In this document: one piece after another, positions 1 to 9,120 of the stretch
How positions within the stretch are numbered: the first letter of the stretch is position 1
How the letters are laid out: each line of letters opens with the position of its first letter
The notes under the pieces: generated by a model
Database searches by the model: none
Seen by the model: only the letters and a program-made list of their open reading frames with translations
Told to the model about the DNA's origin: nothing
Program-made: the position numbers and the translations under genes
Assembly (NCBI GenBank): GCA_028565635.1
Contig: JAOXYB010048525.1
Location: 1-11,999 of the forward strand
Direction of reading: 5' to 3'
Source: Phoronis ovalis
Lineage: Eukaryota; Phoronida; Phoronidae
Length of the DNA stretch: 11,999 bases

Positions 1-500
1 ATCTGTAAAATTGGGATTAATGTACAATAGATTCTACTCAAGAACTTGTAGGATATATTTTTGGAGAATAAATGTAATGCTGGTTTTCTTTGTGGATAAA
101 AATTAATTTTAAAGGATTATCATCTAGCTATGTTATGGTTTATCTGGTACACTTATTGTATATTTTGAATTTGTCTTGGATTAGAATCCTGGGGTACTGC
201 CATTCAAAGTCACTATATATATGTGCCGCCCAATAGGCCCCCTCAAAATGTATACTTATAGCAGCTTACCATATCCTATAGGGTTATGGACTTGTTACAA
301 CTACCTATAGATACGCCACCTTAAACTGTGGCGAAAACATTATGTGTATATTAATTATATATCGTTCACTGGTATCATCCCAAAGGTAACAAATATCTTT
401 GAGGGTTTGATGCCAGTTTGAAGTATCGCAGTCGATATAAATATGAGGGCTATAGGGGGGGTTTTAGCAAGCAGGGAGCATTGAGGTCTGTTACGTCCGA

Positions 501-665
501 GCAGCGAGCATTTTCTTTTGGCGGCCATTTAAAAAAAAAGTTTTTGCTTTTTTTTATTTTCTTTTTAACTTGCCGCGAGGCATTTTCGTTTGGCGTCCAT
601 TTTTTTTTGCTCTTTGTTTTTATAATTTGCTGCGACCTGTTTTTTTTTTGTTGTTAATTTTTCTT
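501..665. repeat. T-rich imperfect tandem repeat, about 3 units
   Basis: The 30-31 nt segments at 501-530 and 572-602 match with one gap and three substitutions; both carry GCGAG, CATTTTC, TTTGGCG and CCATTT. Each is followed by a long T-rich tract containing TTTTTGCT. A third, poorer unit starts near 629 (TTGCTGCGACCTG plus a T run). Spacing is about 71 then about 58 nt. Similar GAGCATTG fragments occur at about 475-485 and 685-715. It is probably a decayed local duplication; no known element is recognised. Confidence 0.5.
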
Positions 666-910
666 GTTAAGTGCGAGCAGAAAGAGCATTGCAAATTTTT
701 AAGTGGAGCATTGCACCCTGGGAGACCCCTATCCCCTTCATTTATGGTATTCATGATAGCGGGTTCTTTAATTTCCGAGTCCTTAAAAATTATCGAGGTC
801 TTGTACAGCATTTAGATTCATCGCATTTCTATGCCAGCATAGCAGGACATTTTAGGTAGCTCGAGTGCATAAAAATACTTGACTAAGACATAACCCCCGA
901 CGTAACCATG

Positions 911-923
911 TTATTTTTCACAG
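911..923 (+). other. Alternative 3' splice acceptor candidate
   Basis: A pyrimidine-rich stretch ends TTTTTCACAG at 923. If used, the exon would start at 924 and stay open into the main frame, adding about 31 residues. It would be entered in a different phase from the 1018 acceptor, because the 95 nt between them is not a multiple of three. One upstream donor could therefore not serve both in frame. The added peptide (LKIKRYKFHEINSIKHF...) looks like translated intron, so I rank this below the 1018 site. Confidence 0.3.
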
Positions 924-1000
924 GGGTTGTCTAATTTTGAAAATTAAACGATACAAATTTCATGAAATTAACTCCATAAAACATTTTGTACTATTAAAAG

Positions 1001-1018
1001 TACTATCTTTTATTGCAG
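1001..1018 (+). other. 3' splice acceptor of the giant exon
   Basis: TACTATCTTTTATTGCAG ends at 1018 with a pyrimidine tract and a CAG. A TTAAC branch-point-like sequence lies about 48 nt upstream (about 967-971). Composition changes at this point from AT-rich intron-like to A/G-rich codons encoding a basic Lys/Arg/Ser/Pro stretch. The open frame extends back to a TTG at 937, but TTG is not a credible eukaryotic start and no in-frame ATG lies near it. The exon is entered with one base of the split codon supplied from upstream (phase 1 intron). Confidence 0.75.
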
Positions 1019-4000
1019 CTGAGTCAAAAAAGCACCGTCCCAAAAGCCCTAGAAGATCAGGAAAGCGTGGAGTGTCGTATCCAACACCATTCCTTACTAT
1101 ATCGGAAATAACAAGTGATGGAGAAAAGGAAGAGGATCATGTCTTAGAAACACACAATTATTATAATAGTTTCATATCTGGTGACACGAGGAGTACACAA
1201 CCTCCACCTCCTTCTCCAGCGAATGAGCTGCAAAATAATGCAGGAAATCATGTCCCACCAACACAAGAGGAGATTAGGGAACGATTGTCTCATATGGTAC
1301 TGACTGATGGTGAAGAAGAGGAGACACGGGGTATGTCCATAAGTGATAACATTAGTAGTGTGAATAGTAATGGGGCATTGTCTATTATCTCGGCAGCAAA
1401 GGATAATGGAATTGTAAATTGTCCTATTATTAAAGTAACCGGTGAGTCAACAGGTGATCTTAATAGAAGGATAAACACTCCTAAAAAAATACGGTGTGAA
1501 TCAAAAATAAATCCAAAAAATGTAGATACTGCTGAATATGAAGCTAAAGAAGAATATAAACAAAATGAAAATGCACATAAACCACTTGAAAGTCGTATAG
1601 ATTATGATCCTAAATCTGTATTGGATCAGCATGCATTAGAATCTAAAAACTTTTCTTTTGGGATAACAAATAAAAAAGAAGTAGAAAACCACAACAGCAA
1701 AGAAATTATAAAACAAAACAGCTTAGAATCAGATGAAATCACTGATAACAAAAATCCAGGAGATGCCATATCTAGTAAAAACTTAAGCATGTTAGCTGCT
1801 AATGAGTCACGATATAAAGAAATAAAAGTTCTGTCCAAAATTGGTACTGATGGTGCTGCACAGACTAAAACATTAATAAAAGATGGTAATTTGCAGCCCA
1901 TAGGGGGTTCAGCTAAACTGCATGGCATGCAAAAGTCGAATGTGTTAACACTACAAAAGAATGTTTCAATAGTTAACACTGATGAATGTAAAGTTAGTTT
2001 AGATACAGCAGTTAAAGATAGTTTAGACTTACAGAAACGAAAACCACTTCTATACAGAAAATTAAAATCTCCAAGTCCTAATCCAAAATCTGAAGAAATT
2101 TCTGATGATAATATATGTCATAAAACTATACCTAACAAAACATTGTCTTTAGATTACACCTTTGAAATTAATAATAAACACCGAGAAGTTGAGTTGATAG
2201 AAGATGAAATATCTTCACCCGAATTCCCAATGCCGTCTAATGTTGACAAAGGACCTAAGAATCTAAAAGGTCCATTTGTTTTTCAAAGTGTAAAAGCCAT
2301 TTTTGATAATGATCTTGATGTATCTCCAAAGCAAAGCTTTTTAAATATATACTCCTGTAATACTAATAACACCTTATTAAAGGATGACAAGCCTTCTGCC
2401 ATTGTAACAGACGTGAAGGGAATACTTTCAACAAAAATTAAAACATTGGGGAACCAAGAAACTCCTAATTCAAGATCCAAATATCTACAAAATGAGTTGA
2501 ATTCTAAATCTGACTCAAGCATAGAAAACAAATATAAAACACATGATAGCACATCCCATATATCAGGCACTCCCTTCAAACAAGAAACTAAAACCAAACA
2601 TCTAAAAACTAAGTTTGAATTAAAGCAATTCAACTCAGAAAACACATCTAAGACCAATGAAGACGAAAGGTTTAAACCAGACCAGTCTAAGTCCTCACAA
2701 GACACAAAAGCGAAAGGTCTAAAATCTAAATTTGAATATTTGGCAAAAACAGAAAATCAATCAGAGATTAAAGGATCTACGAAATATGTAACAAAATCAG
2801 AAACTGTAGATGTGAAGCCCAAGTTTGATAAAAGTCCATGCAAAGAAAAAAGTAACTCAAATGAACTTGAGCAGCTTACATTGCAAGCCGATCCCAAAAC
2901 TAAAAATGACATGAAATTTATGTTGGAAGCAACTAAGAATTTAGAAAACAAATGCAAGTCACATGACAGTCCAAAACATTCTAAAGAAATGAATACAAAT
3001 ATAGTACAAGTATCTGAAGCACCAATGATTAAAAGCCCCACATTAAAGGAATTACACTCGCAAACAGATATCACTGCCCCCTATACAAAAAGCAAAAGAG
3101 AACCTCAAGGGGTTGAAACCAAATCCAATACTAAAGCCAAAGATTTACAGTCAAACTTGGAAGCAAAAGAATATTTAGAAGAGAAAGCTAAGCTGCTCCC
3201 AGAAACCAAAACAGTAGACTTGAAATCGAAATTTGAAACAACGAATGATTTAAAAGAGAAAGGTTATGTACAAGCACTATCAACAGCAAAGAAATATTTA
3301 GAAAAGAAGACCAATTTGCAAACAGACACTAAAACTATAAACTTAAAATCTAAATATGAAACTCCAACATTTTTAAAACTGAAAGATAAATTGCAACCAG
3401 AAACTGAACCAGAGGTTACAAAAAAAGTTGATGTGAAATTCAAATTCAAAACAAAAGAACATTTACAGGACAAAGCTAATGCTCAAACAGAAACTAAAAC
3501 AAACGTTGAGAAATCAAAACTTGAGACTAAGGAACAAATAGAAGAGGGGTCTAAGAAAATGCCAGAAGTGGAAGCAGCAAAACTGAAATCCAAATTTATA
3601 TCAAACAGAGAATTTGAAGAAAAAGCCAACATGCCACGAGAAACTAAAATAGTGGATTTGCAATCAAGATATGAGTCAAAGAAACAACTGGAAGAGGTTC
3701 ACTCAGAAGGAAAAGCAATTTTGAAATCAAAATTTGAAACAAAGAAGCCTTTAGATGAGAAAATAAATGTACAAACCAAATCAAAGAAAGATTCAGAAAC
3801 GAAAGAGGAAACTGATACAATGTACTTGAAATCAAGATTTGAAATGAAGCCTGTAGAAGAGGTAAATGTACAATCACAAATCAAAACAAAAAAGCATTTA
3901 GAAGAAAAAGAAAGAAAAGAAGAAAGTAAAACAGAGCAGCCAAACTCAGTTGCAACAAGCAAAGATTTAGAACCAAAAGGCAAGGTTCAACGAATAGACA

Positions 4001-7000
4001 AAACAGCTTGCCTGAAATCAAAATTTGAAACAAGGACAATTTTAGAAGAGAAACTTAAAGTTAAACCAGAATTCAAAACAGCAAATGTTAAATCTAGATT
4101 TGAAGCAAATAAAGTGGTAGAACAAAAAGCTAAGGCAAATTCAGAAGCCAAACCAGAGGCCAAAACAGTTGAAGTAAAAAAAGACTTAGAAGAGAAAGCT
4201 AAGATAAAGCCAGAAACTAAAACAGAAGCTATCAAATCAAAACTAGAAACAAAGATACAATCAGAAGAAAAAACAAATGACCAACCACAAACCAAAACAA
4301 AGAAGCTCGTAGAAGCAAACTCCAATATGCAACCAGAAACTAAAGCAGTTAATTTGAAATCGAAACTTGATACAAAGAAACACATAAACCAGATAGATAC
4401 CATGGCACCAGAAGACCTAAAAGTATCATCTGAAGTGAAACCAAAGTTTGAAACAAAGAAGCATTTGGAAAAGAAAACTAATATGAAACTAGATTCCAGA
4501 ACAACAGATTTGAAATCAAAATTCGAAATAAAGACATATTTAGAAGAAAAGTCCAATACGGAACCAGAAACTAAAACAATTAATTTGAAATCAAAATTTG
4601 AAACAAAAAAAAAGAAACGGGAAGACAAAGCAGTTCACTTGAAATGGACATCTGAAACAAAGAAACATATACAAGATACCGTGGCACCAGAAGACAAAGC
4701 AGCTGACTTTAAATCAAAATTTGAAACGCAGAAACATTTAGCAGAGGAATCAAAATTTGAAACGAAGAAGACTTTGGAAGAGAAAACTGATATGAAATTA
4801 AAAGCCAGAACAACAGATTTGAAATCAAAATTCGAAATAAAGAAGCATTCAAAAGAACATGCTGTGGTACAGCCAGACACTAAAACATCTTTGAAAGCAA
4901 AATTAGAAACAAGGGTACATTCAGAAGAAGAAAGAAATGTTCCACCACAAGCCAATACTAAGAAGCTATTAGAAGAGTATGTCAATGTGCAATCAGAAAC
5001 TAATACAACGAATTTAAATTCAAAATTTGAAACAAAGATATATTTAGAAGAGAAATCCCAGATAAAAAATAAAGCAGAAGAATTAAATTTTGAAGTTGAA
5101 ACGAAGAAAAAAATTGGAGAGAAAGCAAAAACACAACCAGAACTTAAAACAGAGAATTTAAAAACAGTTGAAACAAAAATACATTTAGAAGAGGAAGCTA
5201 TTATAGTGAAACCAGAAGTTAAAACTGCACATTTTGATGTAAAGAAAGACTTTAAAGAGAAAGCTAAGGTGAAGCCATACGCCAAAACAGAAGATTTGAA
5301 ATCAAAATTAGAAACAATGAAACATTCAGAAAAAAGAAATGCACAACCACAAATCAACACAAGGAAGAATCTAGAAAATGACACTGAGCAACCAGATGTG
5401 ACAACAGTTAATTCGAAATCAAAGTTTGAAACATTGGAATTTGAAACTAAGAAATATTTGGAAGACAAAGGTATTGTGAAACCAGAACCCAGAACAGTCC
5501 ATTTAAAATCAAAATTTGAAGCAAAGAAAGAATTAGAAGACACAGCCAATACACAACCAAAAGACAAACCTACTGACTTGAAATTGAAATTTGAAACTAC
5601 ATCTTTAAAAGCGAAAGTTAATGTGAAACCAGAAGCCAAAGCAGCGGATTTGAAATCAATATTTCCAACAAAGAAACTTTCAGAACCTGAAATGAATGTA
5701 CAATCACGAACCAAAATAGAGCAACAATTAGAGGAGCATGCCATTGGGCAGCCAGAAACTAAAACAGTGAACTTAAAATCAAAATTTGAAACAAAGAAAC
5801 ATTTTGAAGAGATACCTACTGTGAAAGCAGCAGCCAAAACACTGGGCCTAAAACCGAAATATGAAACAAAGTTAAATTTAGAGGAGAAAGCTCAGCTGAA
5901 ACCTGGAACCAAAGTAGAAGATGTACGATCAAAATTCAAAACAAAGAATCAGTTACAAGAAAACACAAGCACACTGTCGCAAACAAAAACAAAGAATAAT
6001 TTAAAAAAGAATGCTAAAATGCAACTAGAAACTAAAACAGAAGACATAAAGTCGAAATTTGCAACAAAATGTTTGGAAGAAAAAACAAAAATGCAACCAG
6101 AAGACAAAACAGCAGATCTGAAATCAAAAGTTGAAACAAACAAACAAATAATAGAAAAAGCAGAAACCAAAACAGTGGATCTGACATCGAAATTTGAAAC
6201 AGGAAAACATTTGGAAGGGCAAGCAAAGGTTCAATCAGAAGATAAAACAGTGGCACTTAAATTTGAAACTAAGAAAGAAGTAAAGGAACAAGAAATTAAA
6301 GCATTGAATTTAAAATCAAAGTTTGAAATTAAGGAACAACTGACGGAGAAACATACCATGTTACTAGAAACCAAAACAGTAGACCCTGCCTCAAACAAAC
6401 TTTTAAAAGATAAAGACAAGACGACCAACTTGAAATTGAAATTTGAAACACAGAAACATTTAGAGAAAGTCAAAGAGAAACCCAAAACCAAAACAGATGT
6501 GAAATCTAAATTTGGAATGAAAGAAATTTTTGAAAAGGGTGACAAAGTTCAAGTTGAAACCAAACCCAAAGATTTGAAATCTAAATTTGAGACTAAGCAA
6601 CTTGCAGGCAATGCTAACTTACAAGAAGCCAGCCAAGTAAAATCAAATCTTAATATCAAAGAACAGTCACTTTCTGATGACAAATCTCATAAAATTGTCC
6701 TTTCAAAAACAGATACCAGTGGAGGTAAAGAAATGAATGACATAAAAGCTAAATTTACTAAAGAACATTTACATGACAATGCTAAGTCACCTGCTGGAAT
6801 GCACCAAACTGAAACACCTGCACCATCCAAAAAAATAAAAAAGTTAGAAATCAATATACCCGAAATCTCAACAATAAAAGAAATTCAACCCCAATGTACC
6901 AGTCCGCCAGATCGTGCAACCGTTGCTGCGTTATTGATTGCCAAAAATTCAAAATTTGGAAATAATAAATCTATATTTGAAAATATTTCACCATCTGATG

Positions 7001-7275
7001 TAAAATTTGGAAAGCATGCAACCCCAAAACCTCAGTTGGTAAAACCTAGAAGATGTGGCTTCAATCAGACTGCAAGCTCTGAAAACTCTTCTAGCATTAG
7101 TTTTGGTCATGTTGGAAATGTAGAAAAACATGGAAGATCTCCATTGCTGAACAGTCCATCCAAAGAAACATCACAAAGCAGTACATGTACAAGTGACAAT
7201 ACAAAATACATGTCATCACGTTCTACAAACACTGGTTCTTTAAAAGATCGTTTTGCAATGTTTGAAAAGTCTTGA
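1019..7275 (+). CDS. Giant exon of a Lys/Glu/Thr-rich repeat protein (partial, 5' exons missing)
   Basis: This single exon encodes about 2084 residues (codons from 1021, stop TGA at 7273-7275). I do not recognise the family. Parts in order: a basic, NLS-like start (KKHRPKSPRRSGKR, about 1027-1068); a Pro patch (QPPPPSP, about 1198-1220) and an acidic patch (DGEEEE, about 1306-1323); a Ser/Asn/Lys-rich non-repetitive linker to about 2580; a long repeat array of LKSKFET type (about 2584-6810, densest 3120-6610); then a Ser-rich tail ending SLKDRFAMFEKS. I see no transmembrane segment, signal peptide or enzymatic motif, and Cys and Trp are rare. The composition suggests an extended disordered protein. 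A scaffold or cytoskeleton-binding role is a guess. The exon cannot be the first, since it opens inside a codon. A strong internal donor at 1442 suggests that most of it may be optional in the mRNA. Confidence 0.85.
1442..1459 (+). other. Tandem in-phase 5' splice donors inside the giant exon
   Basis: The sequence CCG/GTGAGT puts a donor after base 1441, with six of six intron-side consensus bases. Twelve bases on, CAG/GTGAT gives a second donor after 1453, with a perfect exon side but a T at +5. By eye this is the only GTGAGT or GTAAGT in the coding exon. Each cut leaves one base (G) of a Gly codon, which the GC at 8334-8335 would complete as GGC. Use of these sites would remove the repeat array and attach the hydrophobic C-terminal exon. 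Confidence 0.4.
4168..5332 (+). repeat. Higher-order duplication in the array (4168-4267 and 5233-5332)
   Basis: The two 100-nt blocks, about 1065 nt apart, encode closely similar peptides. The first has VKKDLEEKAKIKPETKTE then IKSKLETKIQSEE; the second has VKKDFKEKAKVKPYAKTE then LKSKLETMKHSE. The similarity is greater than between neighbouring units, so multi-unit blocks were copied, not only single units. Confidence 0.7.
4443..4844 (+). repeat. Recent 309-nt duplication in the array (4443-4535 and 4752-4844)
   Basis: Segments starting at 4496 and 4805 share a run of nearly 40 identical bases, covering codons for RTTDLKSKFEIK. The flanking codons also match (FETKKHLEKKTNMK against FETKKTLEEKTDMK). 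Further upstream, both copies carry a DT-[MV]-APED segment (about 4396 and 4675, offset 279), so a 30-nt indel separates the blocks. The near-identity marks one of the younger copy events in the array. Confidence 0.75.
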
Positions 7276-8010
7276 AACTCTCTTCAAATACAGTTAACAC
7301 TCAAAGCGATCACTTTATGGAGTGTTGCCTTGCAATTATTACCTCAAACACACAAAACCGATTTCCTATACCTTTTATTATAGAATTAAAAATTACTTCT
7401 GTTCTGATGCTCAGACACTAAAATATGGTTAATGCTGTTAATGTCAGACTTTAAACCATGTCAAAATCACCCCAAAACAAGTAAGAGTGGTCAGATGTTT
7501 TCATAAAAAACGGTTCTGCATTTTCTCAGGACTGGTCTGCCATTTGTTGCATGTTTAATTTATCTAAATGCAATGATGAATCTGTGATTTTAATATTTGC
7601 GTGCTGCATGCTAATCCCACTTATTATAAAGTAAACGTCGTTCATGTATGTGATGCTGCATTGTAAATGATGTTATTACATGTGCTTGGTGAGTGCTTGA
7701 TTGAGATATTTTTATTGTTGATTACTCACTTCAATCTTGTATACAAGTACCGATAACACTGGTGTACTCAAAATGGGGAATATGACATTCACAGATATGC
7801 GTAAATGCTAGTTACTACATCTTTGCACAGGATTTTGTTACCTGGCAGCTTTGCCCATTATTCATCGAAATGTGGATGCCAAATATCAAGTTATTCTACG
7901 AATTATTGGTACTTATATCAGCATTATATAATTAATTATACATTAATTTTTATAACCAGAAATACAATATTTTCAATCTTAGATTAATAAAATAGATTTT
8001 AGATATAGTA
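7276..8010 (+). other. 3' UTR of the giant-exon transcript
   Basis: AT-rich sequence after the stop, closed by the poly(A) signal at 7986-7991. It contains a clean donor-like TTG/GTGAGT at 7689-7694 and a weaker CAA/GTAAGA near 7481. These could splice to the exon at 8334 within a non-coding 3' UTR. The short open frame at 7805-7987 has no convincing protein character. Confidence 0.55.
7986..7991 (+). terminator. Poly(A) signal AATAAA for the giant-exon transcript
   Basis: A canonical hexamer about 710 nt after the stop at 7275, and the first AATAAA I see on the plus strand after that stop. Cleavage would be expected at roughly 8000-8020. Confidence 0.6.
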
Positions 8011-8333
8011 CTGAGAAAGAAACATATTTGATACTATTGCTTTCCAACCTTAAAAGCACTAACATTTAATGTGCACCATTCACATCAACTGTATTTCATC
8101 AGCCGACACTTACTTCATGTAACAGGATGTATATAGGACATTTTAACTTGAATTAATAATGTCATTTTGAGAAGTACCAGTGGCACATATCCTACAAGAC
8201 ACCTGGATTTCACATAACATGAAAACAACTGAAGTATGTTTTGATATGTCCAGTGTTGTAGATTTTTAATTCTTATGATTTTTTTGCGAATGATTTATAG
8301 TATTCTAACGGCTTGCTTTTTCTCATTTTAAAG
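8011..8333 (+). other. Intron-like stretch with branch point and 3' acceptor
   Basis: The end of this stretch has a textbook acceptor: TTCTAAC (8303-8309, branch A at 8308), a pyrimidine tract (GCTTGCTTTTTCTCATTTT) and AAAG ending at 8333. The branch A lies 25 nt from the AG. I see no gene or repeat in the rest. Confidence 0.75.
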
Positions 8334-8854
8334 GCTATTGTACTAAAGTGTCTGATAAGAGGGAATGCTACCTGAATGATGCATGGTTTGATGATTCACC
8401 TTGTTATTCGAATGAATACTATGCAGAAGACTCACAGTATGCCAAAGATCACGATGACTTAGGTACCCACAACAGGGAGGCACAAACTGATAATTTATAT
8501 AACCAACACAGGATCCTACAATATAATGATCCTTCCTTCAGTGATATGAACAAAAGGTTGGAATCTAGTTCAACAAGACAGAATGACTTCAAAAAAAATT
8601 ATGACTGGAATAGTTGTGATGATGTTTTTGATGATAACCTAATGTACTTTGAAAATCTAAAAAGAAGAAATAGTTCTTTATATTCCATATCAGTTTTTGA
8701 CCAAGGACTTACACCGTTAGATACTTTTATTATAGGTGTACCAATGTTGTCATTTGCAGCATTATGTACTAATTTATCGGCAGAACTTTTTATTTTCTTT
8801 ATGATCATTGCAACTCTTCAACAATGTGTCTTACATTCTTTGAATATTTTATAA
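8334..8854 (+). CDS. Terminal exon encoding an acidic linker and hydrophobic membrane-anchor C-terminus
   Basis: The exon completes a split codon with GC and then encodes 172 residues (8336-8851, stop TAA 8852-8854). The GTG at 8348 is not the start; the frame continues back to the acceptor as YCTKVSDKRECY. The first two-thirds is hydrophilic, rich in Asp, Asn, Tyr and Ser (for example DAWFDDSPCY and DDVFDDNLMYF). A basic KRRNSS, which fits the PKA-type RRxS pattern, sits about 13 residues before the hydrophobic part. The last 45 residues (8717-8851, from PLDTFIIG to the end) are nearly all hydrophobic. They could form one long tail anchor or a two-helix hairpin, broken near CTNLSAE. No family is recognised. 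The entry phase equals that of the giant exon, so the two exons may belong to one gene. A separate gene with unseen upstream exons remains possible. Confidence 0.75.
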
Positions 8855-9012
8855 GTAACAAAATAGACAAAATCAGGCATCAATTATATGCAGGTAAAAA
8901 GAGAATACAAAATTTTTTCTCTTTAGCAATAGAAAAGGACATGTTCTGAAACAATATCTTCAGAGTTTTAGCGTGTCTATTTAAATAGCTGTCCATGTTT
9001 TCATTGTGTTAT

Positions 9013-9045
9013 CTTGGCAAGATTTAGAGGGGCAATCCTGCCAAG
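9013..9045 (+). repeat. Strong inverted repeat (stem-loop) in the 3' UTR
   Basis: Arms CTTGGCAAGATT (9013-9024) and AATCCTGCCAAG (9034-9045) pair at 11 of 12 positions, with one A:C mismatch around a 9-nt loop (TAGAGGGGC). It lies 50 nt before the AATAAA. It could be an RNA structure or the remnant of a small element. Confidence 0.7.
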
Positions 9046-9094
9046 GCACAGTCCATATTGGAATGCCAACCTGGGCCTTGCCTACCAGAAAAGA

Positions 9095-9100
9095 AATAAA
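9095..9100 (+). terminator. Poly(A) signal AATAAA for the membrane-anchor transcript
   Basis: AAATAAAAC lies about 240 nt after the stop at 8854 and is the first canonical hexamer downstream of it. Confidence 0.6.
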
Positions 9101-9120
9101 ACAACCCTACAGACCATTAA

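Larger units (their letters stand above)
1..1018. other. Non-coding upstream region, probably intron of the plus-strand gene
   Basis: No exon could be supported here. The open frames between about 418 and 860 are made of homopolymer T runs and a degenerate repeat, and their translations (runs of F, L and K) look like low-complexity artefacts. An AAAG/GTAACA donor-like site lies near 385, but the frame leading into it is closed by stops in the reading I checked. The stretch 184-420 holds nothing I recognise. Because the coding exon at 1019 begins inside a codon, at least one further exon must lie upstream, outside the window or undetected. Confidence 0.6.
2584..6810 (+). repeat. Coding repeat array, about 40 degenerate LKSKFET units
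   Basis: The unit has two parts: a 16-residue core near ETKKHLEEKANVQPET, and a 9-residue insert near KTVDLKSKF. Core plus insert gives a 25-residue (75 nt) period. Many intervals are 41 residues (25 + 16), because a second core without the insert follows, as after 3226 and after 4230. I count about 40 recognisable LKSKF-like motifs, with variants LKSRF, VKSKF, LKSKL, LKPKY and LKLKF. Hydrophobic positions (L, F, L) and the ET are best kept, while lengths drift. The units are strongly basic and acidic mixed, with Gln-Pro breaks, so one continuous coiled coil is unlikely. The A-rich plus strand produces long false antisense frames here. Confidence 0.9.
8855..9120 (+). other. 3' UTR of the membrane-anchor transcript
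   Basis: Non-coding sequence between the stop at 8852-8854 and the poly(A) signal at 9095-9100. It contains one clear inverted repeat (9013-9045), annotated separately. Confidence 0.55.

Noticed and set aside
186-385. A possible small upstream exon between an ATTAG acceptor-like site and an AAAG/GTAAC donor-like site
   Set aside because: The frame I read through it meets a TAG well before the donor and the peptide has no recognisable character; both splice signals are weak.
418-859. Four overlapping short open frames on both strands
   Set aside because: They are built from T homopolymers and the imperfect repeat; the peptides are Phe/Leu runs with no protein-like pattern.
937-1018. An N-terminal extension of the giant protein from 937
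   Set aside because: It starts at TTG, lies in intron-like sequence, and is cut off by a good acceptor at 1018.
4635-5837. A 400-codon minus-strand open frame opposite the repeat array, with similar ones at 3987-4628, 2283-2705 and 5949-6545
   Set aside because: They mirror the A-rich repeat codons: the plus strand rarely uses TTA, CTA or TCA in that register, so antisense stops are scarce. The Ser/Phe/Val-rich translation is the expected shadow of Lys/Glu/Thr codons, with no independent start, splice or poly(A) evidence.
2584-6810. LKSKFET as a WH2 or beta-thymosin LKKTET actin-binding repeat
   Set aside because: Only a few residues agree. The amphipathic helix expected before LKKT in WH2, and the conserved thymosin residues after it, are absent from the consensus.
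7805-7987. A 60-codon plus-strand frame in the 3' UTR
   Set aside because: It ends at the poly(A) signal, has AT-driven composition and shows no motif; chance length is likely.
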